From: Delphinapterus leucas
Lineage: Eukaryota; Chordata; Mammalia; Artiodactyla; Monodontidae
Length of the DNA stretch: 64,000 nucleotides
Direction of reading: 5' to 3'
NCBI RefSeq assembly: GCF_002288925.2
Contig: NW_022098072.1
Location: forward strand, 24,071,296-24,135,295
Shown: in pieces, positions 21,080 to 32,685 of the stretch
Layout of the letters: the number at the start of each line of letters is the position of its first letter
Numbering within the stretch: the stretch's first letter is position 1
Notes under the pieces: generated by a model
Database searches by the model: none
What the model was told of the DNA's origin: nothing
Seen by the model: only the letters and a program-made list of their open reading frames with translations
Program-made: the position numbers and the translations under genes

Positions 21080-22923
21080 TATTTATTTTTGTCTGTTTGG
21101 ACTTTTATTTAGAATTCTCTTCATGGATATTGTATATAGTTGTGAATTGGTTGTTCATAATGTTTACTGTTAATCCTTTTCTTTACCCTTAGAGTGACTC
21201 ACTGCAGCCAAAAATCTGCAAAGAACTAACTGGTTTCTACCAAATTTTCTAAACCAAGGCTGCCACCATAGTTGTTGGTTGATAGCTGTTAAATGATGGT
21301 TCAGTTTTAAAGTATCCAAGGCGCGTCAAGAAGGGTTATTCTCTATTTACCACTTTCTTTGCATAAAAAAAAAATCCAGCATTCCAACAGCACAATTTAA
21401 TAATAGTTTTAAACAAAAAGGGAAAATGTTTGAAAACATTTTTAAAATATAAAGTTTTATAAGTTACACATACGTTTGTCTATTCTGCCTATCTAGCTAT
21501 ATACCACTTATAAACTCTACTTTAAAAAATTGGAGCCAGTTAGACCCGGGTTGAAATTACAAATTTACTGATTATTAAGTCTATATCTTAGGCAAAGTAT
21601 TAGGTTAGCTTTCCATATCTCCATTTGCAAAATCAGGATACTAATTTTACTTTCATAGAGCAAAGTTAGATTTAAAGACCAAATCAGATTGCATTATACA
21701 TTAAACATGAAAATCACCAAGCACAGTGCTCTGGTTCATTGGAGGAATTTAAAAAATATTAGGTCTTCTCTCCTTCACAACACAACCATGTTTATTTTTG
21801 CACACACTTGTTGTGGGCTGTACGTCCTCCACAGCAGGGAGAGCACATGACTTATTATCAAGAAGAGAACATTTTGAGAGTGAAAGTGAGTGCTATTGAT
21901 TATTAGTCCATGAGACTGTGTATAAAATGGGACTGTCAGCAAACTGGGTGTGTGGTTGGTTACCCTATTCATGGTTCTCTTCTTGTTGGTTGGGGTTTGG
22001 AGCCCAGGTAGTTTATTCAGGGCTTGAGAACTCACAGACCCTTATTTCCCTGGAATTTTCTGGCAATATATTTTCTTTACTCTTCTTTAACCTCTTCATA
22101 TACTCACCTCCTGGTTTCCATCATCAATAAGTGTGATGATCCCTGGCATATACTCTCAACTCCTTAGCACCCATGTGAACTAGTCCCATCTTTCAGAACT
22201 CAGCACCTTCACTCAAGGATTTTAAATGACGCTGGAGAAAAGCTCAGAACGATGAGCGAGAAGTGGCTTCTCCACTGCTTGCCCAATCAGCCACTTCTTC
22301 CCACCACACTAAGGAAAAGAAAATCTGAGAAAAGGAAAATGAGTTTTAAGTTATTTAATTTGAATGTGTATGAATCTAATTTTATAGAAACCATAAATTG
22401 AATCTATAATTTTTGTAACATGTGACATTGCTACTTAGAAAACATGTTAGACTGTATTCAATTGAAGGACAGGAAACTTCAGTTTCTCATTTTTGTGGAA
22501 ATAAAATACTTCATAAATAATATTCTACAAAGGATAAGAAGCCCACCTACCATGTTTCTTTTTTCTCTCTAAATGCTTCTAATATCTGAAAAATTGATAA
22601 CATTTTTATGACAATAACATTGACCAGAAGAAGGAATAAGTAAAGCATTATTACCAAAAATAGCTTATCATCATACATTCAAAATTGTTCTTTAAGACTG
22701 GAAAACTGGGTAGAGTTCTGAATCATGGGCTCTGTGAAATGAGATACATGGTATGTGTTGTCTAAGAATGCTTAGGTCATCTCTGAAAACCATAGTTTCA
22801 TAAATTAATTAAAAGGAAAGAATCTGGTTTTAATATCTTTATCAGGGCAGAAAGTAAATATTGAAATATGAATTAAATTGGGATTCTTCTAGGTGACCAA
22901 GTTTCAAATTACCCAAAAATGGA
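21080..22923. other. Repeat-poor stretch
   Basis: About 1.8 kb with no named repeat and no convincing frame. Confidence 0.5.
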
Positions 22924-22935
22924 CTATCTTTTTAT

Positions 22936-23379
22936 GTATTTATTTTTATTTTATTTTATTATTTTTTTAAATTTTATTTATTTATTTTTGGCTGTGTTGG
23001 GTCTTTGTTTCTGTGCGAGGGCTTTCTCTAGTTGCGGCGAGCGGGGGCCACTCTTCATCGCGGTGCGCGAGCCTCTCACTATCGCGCACCGCGATATGAG
23101 GTTACCTGTGTGACAGTAAGGGAGATGGGGCTTCATAAGACTGCAACAGCTGAGTCACAGGAAAGAAACGGGAGCCATGCTTCAGCCATGATTTACAGAG
23201 CCCAGAGGACACAGGCCTCTCCTGTTGCGGAGCACAGGCTCCAGACCTGCAGGCTCAGTAGTTGTGGCTCACGGGCCCAGTTGCTCCGCGGCATGTGGGA
23301 TCTTCCCAGACCAGGGCTCAAACCCGTGTCCCCTGCATTGGCAGGCAGATTCTCAACCACTGCGCCACCAGGGAAGCCC
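22936..23379 (-). mobile_element. CHR SINE, long form, broken by a templated insert
   Basis: Antisense long CHR SINE, with the T-rich tail at the left and the head ending gggaagccc at 23379. An exact 12-bp target duplication CTATCTTTTTAT lies at 22924-22935 and 23380-23391. Without positions 23087-23213 the SINE reads through normally (...ctcactatcgcg then gcctctcctgttgcgg...), at about 317 bp. The foreign block was therefore most likely added to a SINE copy and is not part of the family. Confidence 0.93.
23087..23213. other. 127-bp templated insertion inside the SINE
   Basis: It has three parts. First, 23082-23095 is an inverted copy of 23057-23070 (14 bp, 11-bp spacer), of which 23087-23095 is new. 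Second, 23095-23204 is an exact direct copy of 20175-20284. Third, 23205-23213 is a 9-bp filler (GAGGACACA) with no obvious source. The SINE resumes at 23214. There is no poly-A and no duplication around the insert, which argues against retroposition. Confidence 0.85.
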
Positions 23380-23391
23380 CTATCTTTTTAT

Positions 23392-24814
23392 TTAAAGGTG
23401 ATGTGGTCAACTCACCGTCAGCAGAAAAGATAGTCTAAGCTAATAGAAACTGAAGCCCTGTGTCCCCCTCCTCCTGCTGTTCTACCAGAACTAAAGGTCA
23501 GTAAGGCAATCAGACAATATGGCTGAGGGCCTTCTTTGAGCAAGGCACTGTGATTAATTCAGGAAAGCAAATAAAAAATAGTCTTTTAGAAGGAATTTGC
23601 TAAAATAATTCTGTGCCAAATATTGAAAGGTATGTATATGTGGAGAGAATATCTCCTGGTTTAATTTAATAGTTATTCCCAGACATGCCAAAGAAAACCA
23701 AACTGGGTTATCCATGAAATTCTTACCTTGGGCCATTGCGTTCAGAAAAAGAAAACCTGGAGGTTATACGAAAAAGGGGATATCATCTGTCACCCATGTA
23801 TGTGTGGAAGAAGTTAAATGAGTCAGATTTCCACATTGTAACCAACATCAAACTTAATATCTCTTGTATCTGACGTGTGTCACAGGCCTTAGAACTGCAG
23901 GCTAATTTGCCTAACTAATTCGCACATTGTGAAACTAAGTCAAGCATGTAGAAATACCCTATTAGACACTGCTACTTAAAAACTCCAGTGTACCTCACTT
24001 TAAAAAGGACCTGCTGAGATTCTTTTGAAGTGTGATTATTATTATTCAATTGAAAACGCTCTTAAGTTTTTATGAACTTATAAAATGATTTATCAGCCTT
24101 GTCTATGGGCTGCTCCAGATGTTGCTTTCCAGGCTGTAATTTTTATGAGCCTATTTTATAGGTCAAAGAGCTGTGAGTCTGGGTGACTAGTTATAGCCTC
24201 AAGTCTGGAGAGGTGATACTTAATCATTTAGGGGGCAGGAAGGCAATGAAATGACCATTTGAAAGTTTTGCATTTTAATGAGTGTGTAAGATATAAATAC
24301 AGGTGCAAACCAGCCCAGGGCACCTATGAACGGGGAATATTGTCTTAAGAGTCTTTCATCTTTTCTTACCTTAAAAAAAAATAAACCTAAACCAAATGGA
24401 GGTGGTAACTATGTCTTGGGATTGAACTTTAACTTAAGGCTCCACTGCATCTTCTTTTTTCCGGCTCTAACCTTAGAAGTGGGCTTCTATCCTGAGGTTC
24501 TGATGCCTGGGGGAAGTGAGACGCAGAGCCTTTTCAACAACAGGAGTAAAGCTGAGTCATGGATTTGATTTGAATCAATCCATCCATCCATTCATCCAGC
24601 AAACAGTGAAAGAGCTCTCACAGGGAGCTGGTGGCATGCAAAGATGCCTGGGACACTGCCCTTGCCCTCCAGTAGCAAACATCCCTTTATATGGAGGAAG
24701 AGAGGAAGTGACGGGGCCCCCAGTGAAGGTAAGGAGAAATGGCAGGAAAGTATTAAAGAGAGGCAGCAGGCCTTTTGGAAGACCATCTAGATAGTTTCCA
24801 CTGTAAAGTAAGCA
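23392..24814. other. Repeat-poor stretch
   Basis: No named repeat or gene; a few TCCA units lie at 24580-24598. Confidence 0.5.
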
Positions 24815-25040
24815 GGACTGGGTAGAGGATAAGCCTATGGATTTTGGAGTCAGATATACCTGGGTTTGAATTCTGCTTCTGTAACTTCCAATATCCATGA
24901 CTTTGTTCAGGTTATTTAGCCTCTTTAAGCCTTTGTCCTTGGACGTAATGATAATGACTTCATAAGGTTCATGTGGAGATCAATGACGTTATCCTGAAGG
25001 ACTTCAAAGCTTTGCATGTTAAGAGTGATTACCAAGATGT
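24815..25040 (+). mobile_element. MIR SINE
   Basis: Sense MIR. The tRNA-like B-box region 'cctgggtttgaattctgctt' is followed by 'ttatttagcctctttaagcc'. Old and mammal-wide, with no target duplication left. Confidence 0.8.
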
Positions 25041-26164
25041 AGCTGTTATTTTTATAGTTGTTTTACCTGAGACTGCTCAGAGATTTGGACTGTTTCTGGC
25101 CTGGGGCGGAGAACTGGATTCAGGGTGACTTCCCTCGCTAATGGTATGAAGGATCTGCCCACAGCAGCTCATGAGAGCCCACTGTGAAGTTTTCAGGAAC
25201 TTTACAAGCTGTGTGTTATACACAGCCATCTTTGAAATCGGCCACGGTGGAAGTATTTACCCAACGAAAATCAGCAAATGCACAAGGTCAGAGCTCCCCG
25301 GTGCCCACTTGATTTATCAGCATAGCATTGCAAGCGAATTTCAATCCAAGTCGATGTATGGGGCTCTGGGGGGGCGAGGGTGGAGGGGCTGGAGGCATCG
25401 GGTGGAGTGGGGGGAGAGCCTCCACATAATTTAGGTTTTTCAGTCCTGTGCGGAGGGAACATAACCAGGGTCAAAGGTGATGCCAGAATGAGAAAGAAAA
25501 ACGTGGGGGAATAAGCCTTCTCTTCATTTAAACATTTTATCTAAGGCTTTGAAAGCAGTGTTTAAATGTCATATTTATTGGTGAATTCTGGAGTTGAAAA
25601 TCACAGCCCCAGAACAGCCCAAATGTTTGTTCCTTGATAGCAGCTGTTTTTAATATAATTGAAAGAAATGGAGCACACATGTAGTAATAATATTTATAAA
25701 CACTTCTCTGCCAGCCAGATCCCTGCAGTAAATAAGAGTGTTCAGGGTGCCCAAGTAGCACCCTGGTCCGTCTCCCTCCTGTCTATTTTCTGAGCTATAA
25801 CAGGAGGATCCTTAATGGTTATGAAGTATTTAAAATCCAGCCTCGTCTTTATTATGAAGAAAGTATTTCTAATGCCCCACCTGATCACTGTTGCTTGAAT
25901 TTAATCTCATTTCTTCTCTCTTTGCCTTGATTAGAGGTGGGGAATAACTGGGCAGTAACCTTATTTTGTTTATTTCCTTACTGAAGCTAGTGATGCTACA
26001 TTTATACTCCCTCAAGTCCAGGCGACTTTTAATATTTTAAAATTTCTCTCTTAGCATTGTTATATGAAATTTTCACCTATCTAGATGTACCCCCTATATT
26101 CTTCTTTAAATATTTTTTTCTTCCTCTATTTCTTCCCTGGACATTACCTATCATTACTTCTCCA
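25041..26164. other. Nothing recognised
   Basis: 25160-25370 is a well-defined, non-repetitive patch with moderate GC and may be a conserved element or a very old repeat. I cannot decide from one sequence. Confidence 0.4.
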
Positions 26165-26180
26165 ACCAAAGCCCCTTATT

Positions 26181-26384
26181 ATTTTTTTTTTTGCGGTATG
26201 CGGGCCTCTCACTGTTGTGGCCTCTCCCGTTGCGGAGCACAGGCTCCGGACGCGCAGGCTCAGCGGCCATGGCTCACGGGCCCAGCCGCTCCGCGGCATG
26301 TGGGATCTTCCCGGACCAGGGCACGAACCCGTGTCCCCTGCATCGGCAGGGAGACTATCAACCACTGCGCCACCAGGGAAGCCC
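26181..26384 (-). mobile_element. CHR SINE, short form
   Basis: Antisense copy with T-run tail and head ending gggaagccc. The 16-bp target duplication ACC(A/G)AAGCCCCTTATT lies at 26165-26180 and 26385-26400 with one mismatch. Little decay, so relatively young. Confidence 0.96.
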
Positions 26385-26400
26385 ACCGAAGCCCCTTATT

Positions 26401-27926
26401 TGAAGCCACTATCACCCACCTATTCATGTAGTAGAGCCCCATCTGGTGACTCACTGACCCACTGATTCTCTTCTGCTGTGCACAGCCCTGCCCGTTCCTG
26501 ATGCACCTCCATGCACCTCTGAAATTAGTATCTACACAGTTTATTTATAGCTTTACTCAATTCAATTGGCCTTCTCAGTTTTGCAGCTTACAGCTATTGA
26601 GTTCCAAACCTTAGTGACAAATGATGTGTGAAGTCATCGAAAGTCTCTTAATTTTCTCCCTGAGTGAACCTGGCACTCAAAATTTTAGTTATTAAATGGT
26701 TGTCTATAAACTACTAAACTGTGCCTGCTTGGCTAAGAAGACATTTGTGGGACAGGGTAAAAGTACTATTAACATTTCAGAGACTGGGTTTTCTACTAGT
26801 TGACAGCTGAGTGCCGGTGAAATTGGAGATAAGGTGGAAAACTGCCAAAGAACGTTTTTCCAATCTCACAGGGCAGGATCCCTCCACACCCATCTTCAGA
26901 TCCTTCTGTCCAATGCTTTTGTACTACTTAACCTTTCTGGAATGTAGGTAAAACCCCTGGGAAAAGAGATGAGAAACTTAAAGTAACTGACATTGTTCCT
27001 ACTATTCAATGGGATAGGCATTAAAAACTAAAATCAAGATTAAATAAAGACAAGGGTAATATTAAATATTTAGCAACGATTTAACACTGGTACCAACCAA
27101 AAAGAACAGCTGTTGGCTTGAAAATCCCAGAGCCCTCCTGCTGTGAAATCTCTGAAATTGCTGGAATATTCAGATGTCTGGGAGTTTATGGAGTATGGCC
27201 TAGGGTGGCAGTGGCAGTGGAGGGGTTGCACTTGAACTGATAATGAAGCATTTCAATATTTAACATCTGTTCTGCCTGTGCTTGTGCAGCTCAATATCTG
27301 GTCTGGTTAAAAAAAATAAATAAGCAAAGTTAAATTTCTTGCTCATCTAATTTGTAAGTTGATTGATACACGCCGCTTGTAAGTTGAATGGAAGTTCCTT
27401 GCCCACAGATTTTTGCTCTCCACCTTTTTTCTCCACTGTTAGCATGTGTGTTTAATTTCTCACTATCATTGCTATTTATTCTATTCTTCACGCAATAAAC
27501 ACACACATACACACACAAAAGAACAGGAAAACTACCTTATGGATGATTATAATGAGCTTTTCAGATTTCTTTTAGTTTTGAAATAATTAAATATTTAAAT
27601 CACTGAACACATTTTTTCCATCTTAAGGAAGCAAAAATATTTGTTAAAAGACATGGTAAGAAGTAGTACTGATAGGATTACTATATCAGATTACTGTTTG
27701 TTTTAAAAGAGACTAAATAATGGTGATTAAATAAGATAGTAGTTTTTTTATTCCCATATGCATGAGAGTGTTTCTACTCCATGAAGTAGCCGAGGGACCC
27801 AAGTCCTTTCTATCTTGTTACTCTGTCTCCTCCTAAGATATTGCCCTTGTCTGTGTGGTTGAAGACAGCTTATGACCATCATGTCTATGTTGCAGTTCTT
27901 TATCCATAATAAAGAGGAAGGGGAGG
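26401..27926. other. Nothing recognised
   Basis: AT-rich, with a short ACAC run at about 27500-27517. No frame or nameable repeat. Confidence 0.45.
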
Positions 27927-28603
27927 TGTCTTAGTCACAGCTGCTATAATAAAATACCACAGACTAGGTTGCTTATAAATAAAAATTCATGGCTCACAAT
28001 TCTGGAGGCTGGAAGTCCCACACTGGGGTGCCAGCAAGGTTGGGGGAGGGCCCACTTCTGAGTCGTAGACCTCTTGTTGTATGCTCACTTGGCAGAAGGG
28101 GCCAAGGAGCTGTAGGGGTCTCTTTTGTAAGAGCACTAAACCCAAAATAATACAAGTGAACTTATTTACAAAACAGAAGCAGACATAGAAAACAAACTTA
28201 TGGTTACCAAAGTGGGGAGGGATAAATTAGGAGTATGGGATTAACAGATACACACTACCGTAAATAAAATAAATAAACAATAAGGACTTACTGTATAGCA
28301 CAGGGAACTATATTCAATATCTTGTAATAACCTATAATGGAAAATAAAAAATATATATATACATCCAAATCACTTTGCTGTACACTTGAAACTAACACAA
28401 TATTGTGAATCAACTATACTTCAATTAAAAAAAGAAAGAAAGAAAAATATATACCACACAAAAAAGCACCAATCCCACTCATAAGGGCTCCATCCTCATG
28501 ACCTAATCACCTCCCAAAGGCCCTACCTTCTGACATCATCACATTGGCATTAGGATTCAACATGTGAATTTGGGGGAGGGACACAACGTTCAGACCATAG
28601 CAG
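27927..28603 (-). mobile_element. MaLR-like LTR, split by an L1
   Basis: Antisense old LTR-type repeat. On the plus strand it reads 'gctgctataataaaatacca', 'tctggaggctggaagtccca', then (after the inserted L1) 'agggctccatcctcatgacc', 'taatcacctcccaaaggccc', and ends in 'acgttcagaccatagca'. This order fits MaLR LTRs of the MLT1/MST type, though the exact family is not certain. The two halves are 27927-28139 and 28465-28603. Confidence 0.6.
28140..28464 (+). mobile_element. 5'-truncated L1 3' end
   Basis: Sense L1 3' UTR: 'aaacttatggttaccaaagt', 'atagcacagggaactatatt', 'gtacacttgaaactaacac', then an A-rich AAAG tail. Aged target duplication AGCAC(T/C)AA at 28132-28139 and 28465-28472. It lies inside the MaLR-like LTR and is therefore younger. 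Confidence 0.85.
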
Positions 28604-29644
28604 GAGGGTAAGCAATGACTTTGAAGAGCCAGACCCAGAAGTTGCACACACTGCTTTTGCTCATAACCCATTGTCTAGAGCTTAGTCTCCCGGCTGTGTC
28701 TAGCTACAAGGGGGGCATGGATTATGCAGTCTTATCTGGGCAGCTGTATATCCAGCTAAGGCTCAAGGGGTTCTGGGTTCTGGGGGGCAGTTAGTACTTT
28801 CTGCCACATTTATGGAAACAAATTTATTACAATCCTAGTCCATTGCTTCTGTAAAGGTATGTGATACAATACATGATATTGTAAGTGGGTAGGATGTTTT
28901 TTAGATGTTTGCCTTTTCAGAAAGTCGTCACAAATATAACTCTTTTTGTTCTGATCCTTTGTATTTACATAGTCTTTCTTAAATATACTATTAAACGGTG
29001 GTCACACGGTTCCCACAAAATTTCCAAAATTTGATCAATCTACAAAATGCCCTTTTGGGTTTTGTTTTGTTCTTGTTCTTCTCTCAGAGTTCTGGTATTG
29101 TATAGTTTTCTATTTACATTACAGTTTCTTCAAATACATCTTTGTGTGGCTTTAATGAGCTATTGCGAATAACCTCCTTTCTCTCTTTCCTTCCATCTCA
29201 GACTCCACTGCTACTTGTAGCTCTCTTTGCCTCAGTTTGTATTTCCTCCTCCACCTTCTATCTATCTGCTTAACATTGATCCTCTGGGACTCTTGTGTAG
29301 AGAGACTTTGTGTCCTTCCCCTGATGTTAATTGTCCAAGATACTATACTATTCCTTCCTTTTCTTTTTTAAGAGCTCAGGTGGAATCTTCAGGATTTAAA
29401 TAGCAAGCCCTTTCTCTTTTTCTTTTTTCCTTCTCCATTGTTTTTAAAGGCATCTGTTTACCCTTCTCTACTTTTAAATTTTTCAGTCTTTTTCTTTCCA
29501 AACAGACTTTGAGTCCATTATCTTTTTTTTATTAGACATCCTCTGACATTCTGTGGTTTCATGTTGTTGTTTTAGTTCCTTTTGAGTTCTTGCAGTTATA
29601 TGCTACAGTATTGTGTTCCTGATGAGATTTCAGGACTTAAACAT
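28604..29644. other. Nothing recognised
   Basis: T-rich DNA, particularly 29340-29540; no frame or nameable repeat. Confidence 0.45.
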
Positions 29645-29653
29645 AAAAATAAT

Positions 29654-30435
29654 TTTTTTTTAACTTTTTAGTTGATTTTGGAGTATAGCCGATTAACAAT
29701 GTTGTGATAGTCTCAGGTGCACAGCAAAGCAACTCAGCCATACATATACATGTATCCATTCTCCCCCCAAACTCCCCTCCCATCCAGGCTGCCACATAAC
29801 ATTGAGCAGAGTTCCCTGTGCTATACAGTAGGTCCTTAATGGTTATCCATTTTAAATAGGGCAGTGTGTACCTGGCGATCCCAAACTCCCTGACTACCCC
29901 GTCCCCCTACCCTTCCCCCCTGGTAACCATAAGTTTTTTCTCTAGGTCTTTGAGTCTGTTTCTGATTTGTAAATAAGTTCGTTTGTATCATTAGTTTTTA
30001 GATTCCGCATATAAGGGATATCATATGATAATTCTCTTTTTCTGTCTGACTTAACTTCACTCAGTATGACAATCTCTAGGTCCATCCATGTTGCTGCAAA
30101 TGACATTATTTCATTCTTTTTAATGGCTGGGTAATATTCCATTGTATATATGTACCACATCTTCTTTATCCATCGCTCTGTCGATGGACATTTAGGTTGC
30201 TTGCATGTCTTGGCTATTGTAAACAGTGCTGCTATGAACATTGGGGTGCATGTATCCTTTTGAACCATGTTTTTCTCTGGATAAAACGCCCCAGAGTGGG
30301 ATTGCAAGGTCATATGGTAGCTCTATTTTTAGTTTTTTGAGGAACCTCCATACTGTTCTCCGTAGTGGCTGTACCAATTTACATTCCCACCAGCAGTGTA
30401 GGAGGGTTCCCTTCTCTCCACACCCTCTCCAGCAA
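29654..30435 (-). mobile_element. 5'-truncated L1 (ORF2 tail and 3' UTR)
   Basis: Antisense L1 with tail T run at the left. Exact 9-bp target duplication AAAAATAAT at 29645-29653 and 30436-30444. It includes the whole 3' UTR and the last ~170 codons of ORF2. Confidence 0.92.
29942..30435 (-). pseudogene. L1 ORF2 C-terminal remnant with Cys-rich motif
   Basis: Two overlapping antisense frames, one base-shift apart. The upstream one has [18 protein letters not shown], a CX3CX7HX4C Cys-rich motif as at the end of L1 ORF2p, then [13 protein letters not shown]. The downstream one has [13 protein letters not shown] and IKKMWYIYTMEYYPAIKK. A frameshift near 30240-30310 separates them. No other ORF2 domains are present. 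Confidence 0.88.
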
Positions 30436-30444
30436 AAAAATAAT

Positions 30445-31491
30445 AAGAACTTGAACAACTGCTGCTTTACTCAAGACAGGGGTATTTGACAAACTTATGG
30501 AATTTTAAAAGAAGTCCCATTTCATATAGTTTATCTCTGAGATGTAGATTCACCAGTGGAAACAGCTGTGTATCATTACTTTTTTAAACCAACGACACTA
30601 TTGAGATCCTAGTGTAGAGTGGTGATAACAATGTCCTATCCCCTTCTCGTTTCTAATATATGCATCTTTTTTTCACCTCTATTTTAAGAATTCTATGCAT
30701 TGTGTGTCTTTCATTAAAGCCTATCTCAAGTCTCTACTGGAATTGGGCCAGGTATAGAAGACCAAATGAGGTGGATATCTGGGAGAGTCTCTCTTTAACT
30801 TCCTTGTTCAGAAACTTCAATCATTCACACATCCTTGAGTTGTTTAACAAAAAGAGGTGCAAAACTTTTCACCAGTTTACCACCAGGTTTGATTCCTGCT
30901 GTCTCTGAATCCTGGTGTCTTCATCCATCAAATAAGGTTAAGATTTCATCTTGTGTGACAGCCTCAGATGGAGTCAAGAGTTATTACCAATAAAACAGTA
31001 ACATGCTCCTTCACTAGAAGGTGTTTCTAACCTGGAGGATTAAAAAAATGTAGGAGGTTGAAAAGAGAAGTTCCAGGCAGATGAGGAGGTAAGAAGAGAC
31101 CATCCAGCAACTTTAAAAGTGGAAGTACATGCCAGGGCATGGAAAAGGTTACAGACTTGGTCTCAGAGTGAACATTTATCATTCTGCAGAAATCATGGCA
31201 CACAGGAGAGGTGTGAAAAATATTATTCTGTCTGTAAGGGAAAATATACTCTGTCAGCTTCAGGCAGGGCTTGGTCTTGATCTCTAGGAAATTTGCAGAA
31301 TATATTATTAAATATAGGGTTTGCAACAGCTTAGAATGGTGTTCATGACTTCTGGATCAAGATAGCTAATTGAGCCACAGATTTCCCTCCTCTACCTTCA
31401 GGAAAAAATATAAGAAAAAAAAGACAGGTTTCTTAGAGTGCTGAAGAGACAGAGACTAGGAAAATGGTAGAGAGAAGGCTGCTATAGAATT
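30445..31491. other. Nothing recognised
   Basis: No frame resembling a protein and no nameable repeat. Confidence 0.45.
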
Positions 31492-31500
31492 AAGAGCTGT

Positions 31501-31901
31501 CTTTTTCAATGAGATTTTCATAGGGGTACAAGCTTGAAATCAGCAAGGGTGAGGACAGGAAGTAGGCTAGAGATGCAGAAGAAGTTAGAGGCAGGACAGG
31601 AATAAAGACGCAGACGTAGAGAATGGACTTGAGGACAAGGGGAAGGGGAAGGGTAAGCTGGGATGAAGTGAGAGAGTGTCATGGACGTATATACACTACC
31701 AAATGTAAAATAGATAGCTAGTGGGAAGCAGCCGCATAGCACGGGGAGATCAGCTCGGTGCTTTGTGACCACCTAGAGGGGTGGGATAGGGAGGGTGGGA
31801 GGAAGGGAGACGCAAGAAGGAGGGGATATGGAGATATATGTATATGTATAGCTGAGTCACTTTGTTATACAGCAGAAACTAACAACAACAAAGGACTTTA
31901 A
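31501..31901 (+). mobile_element. L1 3'-UTR fragment with an odd 5' part
   Basis: 31595-31885 is sense L1 3' UTR ('agaatggacttgaggacaag', 'agctcggtgctttgtgacca', 'ttatacagcagaaactaaca'), the same L1 type as the antisense copy at 61340-62194. The exact flanks AAGAGCTGT (31492-31500 and 31902-31910) suggest a target duplication that encloses an extra ~94 bp (31501-31594) not matching L1. The tail is a short AAC-rich run rather than poly-A. Confidence 0.7.
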
Positions 31902-31910
31902 AAGAGCTGT

Positions 31911-32401
31911 ACCAGTTATCTGTTTTGTGTGTACAGAAGGACTGGCTATTATGTTTCTTCCCTAGATAAAACCTGAGAGAATAGCACCTCCCAAAAAAGT
32001 GGGTGGGGGTTTATTGTCTGTGTGTGTGCATGTGTGTGTATGTGTGTGCACGTGTGTGCATGTGTGTGTGTGTGTATTGGGGTGGGGGGGGTGAAGTTTA
32101 ACATAAGCACTGGAGTCAAACGGAAGAGATGGCAGTTGGTAACTTCAGACATTCACCATGGACAGAAAAGAGAAAAAAGAACATAAGGAAGTCAGCTACG
32201 CACAGGAGTGAAATAACCTAAATGACTCCACCCCCAGAATAAAGTCCTTATGTTCTTTCCAACTATAATAGAAGCCCTTGCACTAGAGCATTTCTGCCCA
32301 TTCACTTGCAAAGCTGTAGGATTAGCATCTCATTGAGAGGAGCCTTCCCATCAAAAGAAATTTTTGAAACCCTTGAAGAATTCTATTTCACCTCCTACAC
32401 G
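31911..32401. other. GT-rich array within unremarkable DNA
   Basis: Imperfect TG array at about 32018-32080 (with CATG/CACG breaks), followed by a G run at 32082-32092. The rest shows nothing recognisable. Confidence 0.7.
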
Positions 32402-32685
32402 TCATGGACTGAATAGTGTCCCCTCCCCCACCATCTATATGTTGAAGTCCTAATCCCCAGTACCTCAGAACATGACTGTATTTGGAGATAGGGTCTTTGA
32501 ATTAAGTTAAAATGAGGTCATTATGGTGGGCCTGAATTCAGTAAGACTAGTGACCTTATAAAAAGAAGAAATTTGGACACAGGCAAAACCATAGTGAAGG
32601 TGATGTGAAGACACAGGAAGAAGGCAGCCAGTTACAAGCCAAGGAGAGAGGCCTCAAAACCAACTTCTAGCTTTGGCAGATATTG
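32402..32685 (+). mobile_element. MaLR-like LTR fragment
   Basis: Sense LTR-type repeat: 'catggactgaatagtgtccc', 'tgttgaagtcctaatcccca', 'gtatttggagatagggtctt', 'gccaaggagagaggcctca'. The 3' part, including the expected poly-A signal, is missing. Family assignment is from recall of MLT1-type sequences. Confidence 0.6.

Noticed and set aside
23032..23433. 133-codon frame sharing a stretch with the 104-codon frame at 20076-20390, suggesting a duplicated gene
   Set aside because: The shared part is the 110-bp DNA copy. Outside it one frame is SINE and the other is unrelated, so it is a DNA-level duplication, not a gene family.
31518..31772. Frame starting MVTKHRADLPVLCGCFP, also seen at 61493-61780
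   Set aside because: It is the non-coding strand of the L1 3' UTR, repeated because the L1 is repeated.
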